From contig NZ_CP066362.1 of assembly GCF_030323865.1 (NCBI RefSeq), positions 806,001-870,000 of the forward strand: a stretch of 64,000 bases of DNA, in the 5' to 3' direction. The notes below the pieces were generated by a model. That model was not told where the DNA came from. It worked only from the letters and a program-made list of their open reading frames with translations, and did no database searches. Positions 1-9,697 of this stretch are shown here, piece after piece (position 1 is the stretch's first letter; every line of letters begins with the position of its first letter). The DNA comes from Pseudarthrobacter defluvii. Its GTDB lineage: Bacteria > Actinomycetota > Actinomycetes > Actinomycetales > Micrococcaceae. A program made the position numbers and the translations under genes.

Positions 1-198
1 CGGGTGCTGGACAAGACCCCGTCCATTGCCAAGGCCAAGCGCCCCAGTGCCAAGGACCTCGCCCCGCTGGTGCAGGACCTGGTGACCGTCCTGGACAATC
101 TGTCCGGGACCCTGTCCAAGGGCAAGTACCCGGAGGGCAATAAGGGCAAGGCCATTGCCGCCGCCCTGCGCAAGGTTGCCGACGAGCTGGACGTTTAG
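1..198 (+). CDS. C-terminal part of a cold-shock-domain protein (5' end outside window)
   Basis: The reading frame is open from base 1 and ends at the TAG at 196-198. The visible 65 residues (SIAKAKRPSAKDLAPLV, then GKYPEGNKGKAIAAALRKVADELDV in two parts) resemble the conserved C-terminal extension of the roughly 127-residue actinobacterial CspA/CspB-like proteins, in which a nucleic-acid-binding cold-shock domain is followed by a helical tail. The cold-shock domain itself lies upstream of the window, so the assignment rests on tail similarity and on the neighbour: a DUF3027 gene follows after 6 bases, an arrangement I recall from Arthrobacter-type genomes. The GTG at 4-6 is an internal codon and should not be taken as the start. 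Confidence 0.7.
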   Translation, partial: RVLDKTPSIAKAKRPSAKDLAPLVQDLVTVLDNLSGTLSKGKYPEGNKGKAIAAALRKVADELDV

Positions 199-204
199 GC
201 GCCC

Positions 205-750
205 ATGAATCCCCAATCTGAACAGCCGGGCGCGCCAGTGCAGGAGCAGGCTGCCAAGACTCCGCCCACACGCAAGGCAGGCGTGCCCGTATGGCGTACG
301 GGCAAGCCTGACGCTTTCCTGGCCGCGGCTGTTGATACGGCCCGGACGGCGGTGGAGAGCATCACGCCGGCCGCCACTATCGGGGCGCACCTTGCGGCCA
401 AGAGCGAGGGCGACCGGCTGGTGACACACCTGTTCGAGTCCCGCTTGGCCGGATACACAGGCTGGCAGTGGTACGCGGTGCTGACCCGCAACTCACGTTC
501 CAAGGTGGTCACCGTCAACGAACTGGGCCTGCTGCCGTCCGAGGATTCGATCCTCGCTCCGGAGTGGGTGCCGTGGGCCGAACGGGTCCGCCCCGAGGAC
601 GAACAGCCGCAGGAGCCCGAGGTTGGTGGGCACGAAGCGGAGGTCGGAGAGCCGGAAGCGCAGGAAACAGCGGCAAGTGACAAAGGCCGGCAGGATTCAG
701 GGCAGCAAGGGGAACCAGCGGACGACGACGGAGCGCAGGCAGGAGCCTAG
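205..750 (+). CDS. DUF3027 domain protein
   Basis: This 181-residue protein has an N-terminal Pro/Gln-rich linker (about residues 1-28), then a compact region containing GDRLVTHLFESRLAGYTGWQW and LTRNSRSKVVTVNELGLLP, which is characteristic of the actinobacterial DUF3027 family, including a VPWAERVRPED stretch. The last ~45 residues are a very acidic, low-complexity Glu/Gln/Gly tail that is probably disordered. The function is unknown. It starts 6 bases after the cold-shock gene and is probably cotranscribed with it. It is convergent with serC, with a strong hairpin between them. The ATG at 205 is the first start after the preceding stop. Confidence 0.85.
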   Translation: MNPQSEQPGAPVQEQAAKTPPTRKAGVPVWRTGKPDAFLAAAVDTARTAVESITPAATIGAHLAAKSEGDRLVTHLFESRLAGYTGWQWYAVLTRNSRSKVVTVNELGLLPSEDSILAPEWVPWAERVRPEDEQPQEPEVGGHEAEVGEPEAQETAASDKGRQDSGQQGEPADDDGAQAGA

Positions 751-800
751 CCGCACCTTCGCCGGGAGACCGGCCCCGCCCTCTGCCGGGCGCAACGAAA

Positions 801-835
801 ACGGCGCCGTCCGGGACAAACCCGGGCGGCGCCGT
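801..835. terminator. bidirectional GC-rich terminator hairpin
   Basis: The arms ACGGCGCCGTCCGGG (801-815) and CCCGGGCGGCGCCGT (821-835) pair over 15 positions with one G-T pair, around the loop ACAAA. It lies between the convergent DUF3027 and serC genes and so could stop transcription from both sides. No long T-tract follows, which is usual for actinobacterial terminators. Confidence 0.8.
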
Positions 836-885
836 CGTACGTTAAAAGTGCCTGCCTGTGGACAGGGCCCAAGTGTGGGCAGGGC

Positions 886-3043
<2,158 letters not shown>

Positions 3044-3093
3044 AGCGGGACTTCCATACCCCGGGCCTGCCCTTCCACGCAAAGATAACGGAA

Positions 3094-3123
3094 TTGTTAC
3101 CAAGGGTCTTAAGCCCCTATAGT
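3094..3123 (+). promoter_or_regulatory. promoter of the first riboswitch-controlled hydrolase
   Basis: A -35 TTGTTA (3094-3099) and a -10 TATAGT (3118-3123) are 18 bases apart and sit just upstream of the c-di-AMP riboswitch, giving a leader of about 270 bases. Confidence 0.6.
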
Positions 3124-3164
3124 AGAACCAGTCGTTGAAACTTAAGCGTTACCTGATCCGGAGC

Positions 3165-3380
3165 CGAGCTCTGCCAGCGGGTCAGGTGCACGAGTCGTTA
3201 CTGGCAGAGGCGGGGGAACCACAATCGGCAGCGGGGGACTGCCTTGGGGTGAAGTCCGTCAGCAGCAAGCCTCTCCAGTGAAGGATTCTTCCGGGAATAT
3301 CCCTGCGCAGAAGCTTGCCCTTGGCGGGCCGGGTCTTTGATCTCTCTGACCCGAATCCGACAGCTAACTCCGCAGGCTTC
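3165..3380 (+). promoter_or_regulatory. c-di-AMP riboswitch (ydaO/yuaA class), copy 1
   Basis: The hallmarks are in order: a closing stem CTCTGCCAG (3169-3177) with CTGGCAGAG (3201-3209), the conserved GCGGGGGAACC directly after it, the TTGGGGTGAAGTCC block near 3245, and the 3' block CCGAATCCGACAGCTAAC ending in CGCAGGC near 3377. The element lies in the 5' leader of a secreted M23 peptidase gene. Members of this class usually turn expression off when c-di-AMP is high and often precede cell-wall hydrolase or resuscitation-factor genes in actinobacteria. Confidence 0.93.
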
Positions 3381-3399
3381 TCCAGAGAGGAAACCCTTC

Positions 3400-4227
3400 T
3401 TGACCATGCAGACCCCCCGGGGACGCCGCCGTGCTGCCGGCCCCCCTTCGGCACCGCGGGTTGTCGAAGATGCCGCAGCGGAGCGCCCCCGCGACCTCCA
3501 TCGCGACGCCCGCCGCCGCCGGGGTCCATTCCGCCAGATGACGGAGTTTGCAGCCGCCAGCGGCATAGGCCAGAAAGCCGGCATGGCCCTTGCTGCCACC
3601 GGCCTGGTTCTGACTGTGACTGTGCCCGCCACAGGTCCCGTTATGGCCACTGACGCCGCCGGCAGCGCCCCGGTCGCAGCCTCCTCCGTCACGCCCCAGC
3701 CCCAGATTTCAGCAGATATCGGTGCCCAGATCGACTTCAGCCGCTCGGCAGTGGTGACCCAGGCCGATCCGGACGGAAAGCTGAAGCAACTCCTGAGTGC
3801 CCAGTCGGCCGGCTCCGTGACGCGTGCCGCGTCAGCCGGCACCCTGGCCGCACCGCTGGCCTCGCTTGTCACCGCTTCCCCCTTCGGTTACAGGGTCAGT
3901 CCCATTACCGGGGGCTCGGGCGACTTCCACAGGGGCCAGGACTTTGTGGCGCAATGCGGGACCTCCGTCCTGGCGGCCGCCACCGGTACCGTGACCTTCG
4001 CCGGCTGGCATCAGTTCGGCGGCGGAAACCGGGTGGTTATTGACCATGGAAATGGGCTGGAAACCACGTACAACCACCTGTCATCCTTCAACGTCAAGGT
4101 GGGCCAGACCGTGTCCCGCGGGGACGTTGTGGCCCTGAGCGGCACCACCGGCGCGTCCACCGGCTGCCACCTGCACTTCGAGGTCCAGGTCAACGGCGAA
4201 GTGGTCGATCCCATGGGCTGGTTGTAA
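3400..4227 (+). CDS. secreted M23-family peptidoglycan endopeptidase
   Basis: Zinc metallopeptidase predicted to cut peptidoglycan cross-links outside the membrane. The C-terminal ~110 residues form the lysostaphin-like fold with the zinc motifs HRGQD and HLHFEV and the usual glycine-rich YNHLSSF region. The N-terminus is basic and then hydrophobic (GMALAATGLVLTVTVPATG), a signal or anchor segment, followed by an Ala/Ser-rich linker. I choose the TTG at 3400 because AGAGAGG lies 9 bases upstream. The ATG at 3406 would be 15 bases from it, and any earlier start falls inside the riboswitch. The gene is the first of three adjacent secreted hydrolases whose N-terminal regions look related. Confidence 0.85.
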   Translation: MTMQTPRGRRRAAGPPSAPRVVEDAAAERPRDLHRDARRRRGPFRQMTEFAAASGIGQKAGMALAATGLVLTVTVPATGPVMATDAAGSAPVAASSVTPQPQISADIGAQIDFSRSAVVTQADPDGKLKQLLSAQSAGSVTRAASAGTLAAPLASLVTASPFGYRVSPITGGSGDFHRGQDFVAQCGTSVLAAATGTVTFAGWHQFGGGNRVVIDHGNGLETTYNHLSSFNVKVGQTVSRGDVVALSGTTGASTGCHLHFEVQVNGEVVDPMGWL

Positions 4228-4282
4228 CCGAATGATTGTCCACTCTCAGATCGCCGTGACTCGCCGTGACCTGAATGTGACA

Positions 4283-4337
4283 TTGAAACAAAACTGCTGT
4301 ACCGTCTAACTCGCGTCAACTTTTCCGAAGTTGACGC
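4283..4337 (+). promoter_or_regulatory. probable promoter and hairpin ahead of riboswitch 2
   Basis: A -35 TTGAAA (4283-4288) and -10-like CTAACT (4306-4311) are 17 bases apart. A perfect 10-bp hairpin follows, GCGTCAACTT (4313-4322) with AAGTTGACGC (4328-4337). The hairpin could be the 5' end of the new transcript or the terminator of the M23 gene; the two readings cannot be separated here. Confidence 0.45.
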
Positions 4338-4344
4338 TCTTGAG

Positions 4345-4525
4345 TGGATTGCCTAACTCTGCCACCGCTCAAGGTCCGTTCGCATTTCATCGTCTGGCAG
4401 GGGCGGGGGAACCAATTTCGGCCTTCTTCCAGAAGGTCTTGGGGTTAAGTCACAAGCTTCCCAGGAAGCAGCGTGGCCGGGTGACTCCCATCCGAATCCG
4501 ACAGCTCACCTCGCAGGCATTGGGA
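4345..4525 (+). promoter_or_regulatory. c-di-AMP riboswitch (ydaO/yuaA class), copy 2
   Basis: It has the same architecture as copy 1: CTCTGCCA (4357-4364) pairs with TGGCAG (4395-4400), followed by GGCGGGGGAACC, then CTTGGGGTTAAGTC, and the 3' block CCGAATCCGACAGCTCACC with CGCAGGC ending near 4518. It precedes the NlpC/P60 gene by about 20 bases, so both expression platforms end close to the ribosome-binding site. Confidence 0.92.
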
Positions 4526-4537
4526 GAGGCTACCTTC

Positions 4538-5293
4538 GTGTCTTCACGCCATCATTCTGCGCGCCACCGTGCGCAAACGGTTCGCACCAGCCCCTTGGAT
4601 GCCGTTTCCAAGGCCGTAAGTGCAAATGCCGGGACCGTAGGCCGCCAGGCTGCCGTTGTGGCAGCCGCATCGGGCCTCATCCTGAGCATGGGACTGCCGG
4701 CCACCGCTGCCGACACCACTGCCGGTGTCTCAGCGTCCACCGAGTCCGGTTCGGCCCAGACGGCCCTCGCCGTCACCGCTGCCCCCACTGCTACGGTTTC
4801 CTTCGAGCGCCCCGTGGTGAAGACCACCGCTGCTCCGAAGGTGGAAGCGGTGCGCACCCAGTCCACCGACACGGCGAACGGCGCAGCCACTGCTGCCGCT
4901 GCCGCCGGCCAGGACGCCTCCCCGGTCACCAAGACCGCCGAGACCGTGTCCTCCGCGTCCACCTCAGGCATCGCAGCCATCGCCTACACCGGCATCGGCC
5001 ACTCGTACGTCTGGGGCGGCACCAGCCCCGTCACCGGTTGGGACTGCTCCGGTTTCGTGCAGTGGGTGTACGCCCAGGCCGGCATCAGCATTCCCCGCAC
5101 CAACGCGTGGACCATCATGAGCCCCACCTCCACCCCGCAGCCCGGTGACCTGGTTGTCCAGAACGGTGGAGCGCACGTCGGCATCTACGTCGGCAACGGC
5201 ATGATGATCAGCGCACTCAACCCCTCACAGGGCACGCTGCTCCACTCGCCTGCAGCCACCGGTAGCTCGTCGTACTACCACCTCAACAAATAG
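4538..5293 (+). CDS. secreted NlpC/P60-family peptidoglycan hydrolase
   Basis: Cysteine peptidase that probably cleaves the D-Glu to diamino-acid bond of peptide stems outside the cell. The 251-residue product has a basic N-terminus, a hydrophobic stretch (QAAVVAAASGLILSMGLPATA, a signal peptide), a long Ala/Thr/Ser linker, and a C-terminal NlpC/P60 domain with catalytic Cys170 in WDCSGF and His213 in AHVGIYVG. The substrate-channel motif YVWGGTSP is typical. The GTG at 4538 is used because the GGGAGAGG site and the riboswitch end lie just upstream. The frame runs on to 4331 only because the riboswitch happens to be open in it. Confidence 0.9.
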   Translation: MSSRHHSARHRAQTVRTSPLDAVSKAVSANAGTVGRQAAVVAAASGLILSMGLPATAADTTAGVSASTESGSAQTALAVTAAPTATVSFERPVVKTTAAPKVEAVRTQSTDTANGAATAAAAAGQDASPVTKTAETVSSASTSGIAAIAYTGIGHSYVWGGTSPVTGWDCSGFVQWVYAQAGISIPRTNAWTIMSPTSTPQPGDLVVQNGGAHVGIYVGNGMMISALNPSQGTLLHSPAATGSSSYYHLNK

Positions 5294-5366
5294 TTCTTGG
5301 GCTCCATGCTCCAAGGGCTATTTCTTTGCCCAAAGCTTCTTCGCTAGAAACCACATCCCCGTTCGG

Positions 5367-5401
5367 GACGCGCCGGCGTACCCCCAAGATGCCGGCGCGT
5401 C
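5367..5401 (+). other. perfect 11-bp hairpin upstream of the third hydrolase gene
   Basis: GACGCGCCGGC (5367-5377) pairs with GCCGGCGCGTC (5391-5401) around a 13-base loop. It sits 54 bases before the start of the third hydrolase, in the place where the other two genes have a riboswitch. It could be a partial terminator for the second gene or an attenuator for the third. Confidence 0.5.
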
Positions 5402-5455
5402 TACCACCCTTTGCCTGCCTACATGCGGTCGCAAGGAAAACGAAAGAGAGAACTG

Positions 5456-6241
5456 ATGACGACTCGTGCTACCGCACGGCACCGCGCCGAGGTCACCAAG
5501 ACCAACTCGATCGCAGTCATTGCCAAGGCTGTCAGCGACAACGCCGGCGGCATGGGCCGCCAGGCCGCGGTCATTGCCGCAGCTTCCGGCCTGGTCCTGA
5601 CCAGCGGCATTGCCGCGAATGCCGCCGACGCGAACGTCAAGCGCGACTCTGCTCCCGCCTCCGCGCTGGAAGTTGAATCCGCGGTCGACGCCCCGATTTC
5701 CGCAGCTTCCACCATCGCCATCAGCTTCGAGAAGCCCGCCGTGACCACCACGCCGGCGCCCGTCGTCGAGCCGGAGCCGCAGGTTGAAGTGCAGGAAGCT
5801 GCCCCTGCTCCCGCCGCGGAGCCCGCTGCCCAGCCCGTTGCCGCTCCCAAGGTCACGGCCAAGGTTGCCACCGCTGCTGCCCCGGCCGCTCCTGCGGCGC
5901 AGGCTTCCGCCAGTGGCAAGGGTGCCGCAATCCTCTCCGCCGCCTACGCCCAGCTCGGTGTCCACCAGGACTGCACCATGCTGGTGACCAACGCCTTGGC
6001 CGCCGTCGGCATCCACTTCCATGACTGGCCCGCCGGGTACCTTTCCCTCGGTGACACGGTGCCTGCCTCCCAGGCCCAGCCCGGAGACCTCATCTACTAC
6101 GCCGATGGTGGTGGAGGAATGGCACACATCGCTGTCTACGCCGGAAATGGCATGGCCGTCCATGGCGGCTTCAACGGCAACGACACCGTGGTCTTCAGCG
6201 CAAACGTGGGCTCCGGACCGGTTTTCATCCACGTCAGGTAA
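5456..6241 (+). CDS. secreted NlpC/P60-like cysteine peptidase
   Basis: This 261-residue protein resembles the preceding gene product at its N-terminus: both share KAVS-x-NAG, GRQAAV and AAASGL before the signal cleavage region. A long Pro/Ala/Val-rich linker (about residues 85-155) leads to a C-terminal NlpC/P60-like domain with Cys173 in HQDCTML and His224 in MAHIAVYAG. The cysteine context HQDC rather than WDCSG is unusual and may mean a different substrate or a divergent subfamily. The ATG at 5456 has AAAGAGAG upstream. No riboswitch precedes it; only the hairpin at 5367-5401 is present. A strong terminator follows at 6284. Confidence 0.83.
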   Translation: MTTRATARHRAEVTKTNSIAVIAKAVSDNAGGMGRQAAVIAAASGLVLTSGIAANAADANVKRDSAPASALEVESAVDAPISAASTIAISFEKPAVTTTPAPVVEPEPQVEVQEAAPAPAAEPAAQPVAAPKVTAKVATAAAPAAPAAQASASGKGAAILSAAYAQLGVHQDCTMLVTNALAAVGIHFHDWPAGYLSLGDTVPASQAQPGDLIYYADGGGGMAHIAVYAGNGMAVHGGFNGNDTVVFSANVGSGPVFIHVR

Positions 6242-6283
6242 GCACCCCGCGTGCGGCACAGGCAACAGCCGGTGCCTACCGTC

Positions 6284-6316
6284 AAAGGACCCCCGCCCTC
6301 CCGGCGGGGGTCCTTT
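6284..6316 (+). terminator. strong intrinsic terminator
   Basis: AAAGGACCCCCGCC (6284-6297) pairs perfectly over 14 bp with GGCGGGGGTCCTTT (6303-6316), loop of 5, followed by GCGTTTAAAG. It closes the hydrolase cluster. Confidence 0.92.
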
Positions 6317-6507
6317 GCGTTTAAAGCAGCTCCAGGCCGGCCGGGGATGACTGCCCGGCGTCGCCTTTTCCGGCACGGCATCCGGGCGGCGATTACCTGA
6401 TTTTGCACTTCTCTGTTTACTCTTGTGATGTCGATCCATAGCCCGGACATGCCGAGGGCAGCCGGCCCTCGTGCCCCTGACGGGTGCGGCCGTGAAGAGG
6501 TAAGTGC

Positions 6508-7008
6508 ATGCGCACTCTCGTTCTGAATGCTGGATATGAACCGCTGGCGGTTATTACTTTCCGCCGGGCGCTGGTGCTTGTGCTCACAGGCAAGGCGAGC
6601 GTCGTGGCCGAAGGGGATGACCCCGTGGTGGGGCCCACCGACGTCCTGGGCCGTCCGTCCGTGATCCTCCTCAACCGGTACATCCGGCCCCGATACAACC
6701 ACTCCACGGCTGTCAGCCGCAGGGGTGTGCTCAGACGCGACGGCCATAAATGCGCGTACTGCGGCAAGGCGGCGCACACCATTGACCATGTACACCCCAA
6801 ATCCCGGGGTGGGGCTGACTCATGGGAGAACCTGGTGGCCGCCTGCCTCCGCTGCAACAACGTCAAGGGCGACCACACCCCGACCGAGATGGGCTGGACC
6901 CTTCGGTTCGTGCCCGAGCCTCCGCGCGGCACTATCTGGCAGATCAAGGAACTGGAGAAGCCCACCCCCGCGTGGGATCCGTTCCTTCTTCCCGAACGCG
7001 CTGCCTGA
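6508..7008 (+). CDS. HNH endonuclease family protein
   Basis: The 166-residue protein has the HNH nuclease fold: a zinc-type CAYCG and CLRC pair flanking IDHVHPKSRGG (metal-binding DH) and the ENLVAACLRCNNVKG helix. The N-terminus (MRTLVLNAGYEPLAV) is typical of a widespread single-domain actinobacterial family near housekeeping genes. Its biological role is not established; it has no restriction-system partner or mobile-element context here. The ATG at 6508 is preceded by GAAGAGG. Confidence 0.87.
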   Translation: MRTLVLNAGYEPLAVITFRRALVLVLTGKASVVAEGDDPVVGPTDVLGRPSVILLNRYIRPRYNHSTAVSRRGVLRRDGHKCAYCGKAAHTIDHVHPKSRGGADSWENLVAACLRCNNVKGDHTPTEMGWTLRFVPEPPRGTIWQIKELEKPTPAWDPFLLPERAA

Positions 7009-7064
7009 CCCCGTCCTGGGGAAGCGGCGTGATTCCTGCGCCGGCCGGTGGTTAGGCTGGGGGA

Positions 7065-7790
7065 GTGCAAGAGAACAGCTTGGCTTTTAATGCCCTGATC
7101 TTGGCCGGCGGCCGGTCATCGCGGCTGGGCGGCGTACCCAAGCAGTCCCTTGTCTTCCGCGGCCAGACGCTGCTGGAACGGGCACTGGCTGCTGCAGCCG
7201 GTGCCCGCCGCACTGTCGTCGTCGGCGACGCCGGTTTCCTGTCATCCCAGGGCACAGCATCACACCCGGTAGCCCAGGCCAGCTGGCCGCCCGGTGTTCT
7301 CACGTGCCGGGAGGAGCCGCCGTTCGCGGGGCCCGCGGCTGCCATCGGCACCGGGCTGCACGCCCTGGAGGAATATGGGGGAGATGCGCCCTTTACCCTG
7401 GTGCTGGCCTGCGACATGCCGCTTGCGTCTGGGGCCGTCGCTGTGTTGCGGGAGGCGCTTTTCGCGTCTCCCACCCGCCCCGGGGAAGGTGGCGGAGGGG
7501 GCGTGATGGCCCGGTCCGGCGACGGAAGGGCGCAGCCGTTGGCGGCTTTTTACAGCACGCCCGGGTTAAAAAAAGCGTGCGCGGAGTTGGCTGCCCGCAA
7601 CGCGCTGGTCAACGGCTCTGTCAGGGCTCTCCTTGCTAGTCTGGACGTGCAGCTTGTCACAGTCCCCGCCGGGTCCACCTCCGATGTGGATACCTGGGAC
7701 GATGCTGCCGCGCTGGGGATTGCCGCCGAGAGCCAGCGTGAAAGCAAGGACCCGAGCACGGGCGGAACTAACGTGGGAGGCAAGTCGTGA
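7065..7790 (+). CDS. mobA: molybdenum cofactor guanylyltransferase-like protein
   Basis: NTP-transferase fold enzyme that links GMP to molybdopterin (bis-MGD formation). The N-terminal nucleotide-binding loop ALILAGGRSSRLGGVPK holds the conserved Arg and Lys; the acidic metal site appears as LACDMPLA, and QPLAAFY matches the MobA family. The length is 241 residues with an Arg/Ser-rich C-terminal tail. The GTG at 7065 follows GGGGGA. It overlaps DUF6457 by 4 bases and is the first gene of a four-gene cofactor block ending with fdhD. MobA rather than MocA is favoured by the fdhD neighbour but not proven. Confidence 0.85.
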   Translation: MQENSLAFNALILAGGRSSRLGGVPKQSLVFRGQTLLERALAAAAGARRTVVVGDAGFLSSQGTASHPVAQASWPPGVLTCREEPPFAGPAAAIGTGLHALEEYGGDAPFTLVLACDMPLASGAVAVLREALFASPTRPGEGGGGGVMARSGDGRAQPLAAFYSTPGLKKACAELAARNALVNGSVRALLASLDVQLVTVPAGSTSDVDTWDDAAALGIAAESQRESKDPSTGGTNVGGKS

Positions 7791-8080
7791 AAAGCCAGGA
7801 CGAAACGCTGGAAGAATGGTGCAGGTCCCTTCTCCAGGCCTACAAGCTTGAGGACGTCCAGGTAGACATCAACGCAGTGCTGGCACTCGCCGGTGTTGCC
7901 GCCCATGCCGTTGTCCGGCCGGCCGCTCCGCTTACCACCTTCATTGCCGGCTTTGCCGCAGGCCTGGCTGCCGCTCCCGGCAGGGAGATGGACGCAGCCT
8001 CCATGGACGCGGCTTTGGCCGTTGCCCGTTCCCTGGCAGCTGACTACGACGCTGAAGCCGCCGGGACTCCCGGCGAATGA
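7787..8080 (+). CDS. DUF6457 domain protein
   Basis: This 97-residue, mostly helical protein (EEWCRSLLQAYKL, VLALAGVAAHAVVRPAAPLT, FIAGFAAGLAA) belongs to a small actinobacterial family that recurs beside molybdenum-cofactor genes. The start is the GTG at 7787, which overlaps the mobA stop. Its own stop overlaps the moeA start (ATGA), so the three genes are translationally coupled. The function is unknown; a helper role in molybdopterin assembly or formate dehydrogenase maturation is an inference from position only. Confidence 0.85.
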   Translation: MKSQDETLEEWCRSLLQAYKLEDVQVDINAVLALAGVAAHAVVRPAAPLTTFIAGFAAGLAAAPGREMDAASMDAALAVARSLAADYDAEAAGTPGE

Positions 8081-9555
8081 CTGCAGAAACCCGGAGCGAT
8101 CCGGCGGCGCCGCCCGGTACCGGCCCCGAGGACGCCGGCCCGGGAGAAACCGCCCGGGAAGAAAGCGGTACGGCTGACGCCGAATTCGGCACCACGGAGC
8201 CGGGCGAAGCCGAACCCGGGCGCTCCCACCACCATCACCTGGCACACACGTGGGAAGAAGCCCGGCAGGCTGCCTACGATGCGGCCACCCCGATTCCGCC
8301 CGGCCCTGTGGCCCTGAACATTGCCCTGGGCCGAAAACTTGACCAGGACATCGTGGCCCTGCAAGACATGCCGCACTATGCGTCCTCGGCCATGGACGGC
8401 TGGGCAGTCAATGGAAGCGGGCCCTGGATTCCGGTGGAGCCGGGCACCCGGCTGGCGCCGCACCAGGCCAGTCCCATTGCCACGGGTGGCCTGATCCCCG
8501 TGGGCGGCAAGGCAGTCCTCCGTACCGAAAGCGCAGTCCTGGGCCAGGACGATGAGGGCCCGGTGGTGATGGTGGGAGGCAAGGCCCGGCCGGGCGAACC
8601 GCGCGCGGGTGAACACATCAGGAAGGCCGGGGAGGAAGCCGTTGAAGGGGACATCCTGGTCAAGGCCGGGGTGGAACTCAACCCGGCACACCTGGCCCTT
8701 GCGGCACTGGCAGGCTACGACGAAGTGCAGGTCCAGGGAAAGCCGGTGGTGCGTCTGGTGCTGACCGGATCCGAGGTGGTGGAACGCGGTACGCCGGCTC
8801 CCGGCCAGGTGCGCGATACGTTCGGCCCGCAACTGCCGGCGGTCGTCGCCATGCTCGGGGGTATCCATGCGGGGCAGCAGCGGATCGGCGATTCGTATGC
8901 GGAATGGCTTGCGGCGCTCGAAGACGTGCTGCCGGAGGCGCCGGACGCGCCCGACCTGCCGGCCGACGTCGTTATTACCACCGGAGGCACCGGGCGCTCA
9001 GGCACAGACCACCTCCGGCGGGCTGTTGCCGAACTTGGCGGCCGGCTCATCATCGACGGCGTGGCAATGCGGCCCGGCCACCCGGCCGTCCTGGCCGAAC
9101 TGCGGGACGGCCGCTTTGTCCTTGGGCTCCCCGGCAATCCGCTTGCGGCCATGATGGCCCTGTCCACCGTCGGCGCCCCATTGTTCGCCGCCTTGGGGCA
9201 CCGGGCCATGCCGCACGTGCAGGAAGTACCGTGCGGGACCATGATCGAAGCGGATCCTGGACGCACCCGCCTGATGCCCTTCCGGCTGCTGTACGGAATG
9301 GCCTCCCCTGCGCAGCACACAGGCCCAGGCATGATGCGCGGCCTGGCCGCCGCCGACGGTGTGCTGGTGGTGCCGCCGCACGGCGTGCAGCTGGGCGAAC
9401 CGGTGCCCGCTTTCGCGCTGCCTTGGGGCCCACCCATTCCGCCGTCCAAGGAAGGGGCGGCCAAAGCCAAACCGAGAAGCAACGCACGGGCCGGCCAGCC
9501 CAAAGGCAAACCGGGATCCAACGGGCCCGTGGACTGGAGTGCGCTGTTGGGTTGA
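8077..9555 (+). CDS. moeA: molybdopterin molybdenumtransferase
   Basis: Inserts molybdate into adenylylated molybdopterin. The 492 residues include the MoeA signature PHYASSAMDGWAV, the MoCF-binding domain TTGGTGRSGTDHLRRAV and GLPGNPLAAMMAL, and a C-terminal beta domain. It has an extra ~55-residue acidic N-terminal extension with a natural HHHH run (about residues 49-52) and a basic Lys/Gly/Pro-rich tail after about residue 450, both longer than the usual ~400-residue MoeA. The ATG at 8077 overlaps the previous stop by 4 bases. Confidence 0.92.
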   Translation: MTAETRSDPAAPPGTGPEDAGPGETAREESGTADAEFGTTEPGEAEPGRSHHHHLAHTWEEARQAAYDAATPIPPGPVALNIALGRKLDQDIVALQDMPHYASSAMDGWAVNGSGPWIPVEPGTRLAPHQASPIATGGLIPVGGKAVLRTESAVLGQDDEGPVVMVGGKARPGEPRAGEHIRKAGEEAVEGDILVKAGVELNPAHLALAALAGYDEVQVQGKPVVRLVLTGSEVVERGTPAPGQVRDTFGPQLPAVVAMLGGIHAGQQRIGDSYAEWLAALEDVLPEAPDAPDLPADVVITTGGTGRSGTDHLRRAVAELGGRLIIDGVAMRPGHPAVLAELRDGRFVLGLPGNPLAAMMALSTVGAPLFAALGHRAMPHVQEVPCGTMIEADPGRTRLMPFRLLYGMASPAQHTGPGMMRGLAAADGVLVVPPHGVQLGEPVPAFALPWGPPIPPSKEGAAKAKPRSNARAGQPKGKPGSNGPVDWSALLG

Positions 9556-9557
9556 GG

Positions 9558-9580
9558 GCCCGTGTTTCAGGTGCACGGGC
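9558..9580 (+). terminator. weak hairpin after moeA
   Basis: GCCCGTG (9558-9564) pairs with CACGGGC (9574-9580) just after the moeA stop. There is no T-tract; it may be a partial terminator that leaves fdhD expressed at another level. Confidence 0.4.
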
Positions 9581-9697
9581 AACTCCCGCGCCCTGCTGCG
9601 TTGGGTCCCTGGGCTGTGGGCTCGGGGCTCCTGGGGCTCTGGACTGGGGCAGGCCCCGTTGGTGCCATGATGGAGTTATGAACAGGCAGGGTGGAAC

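Noticed and set aside
3337..3399. Start of the M23 gene at 3337
   Set aside because: It lies inside the c-di-AMP riboswitch. Both hydrolase frames share RIRQLT there only because the RNA block is conserved.
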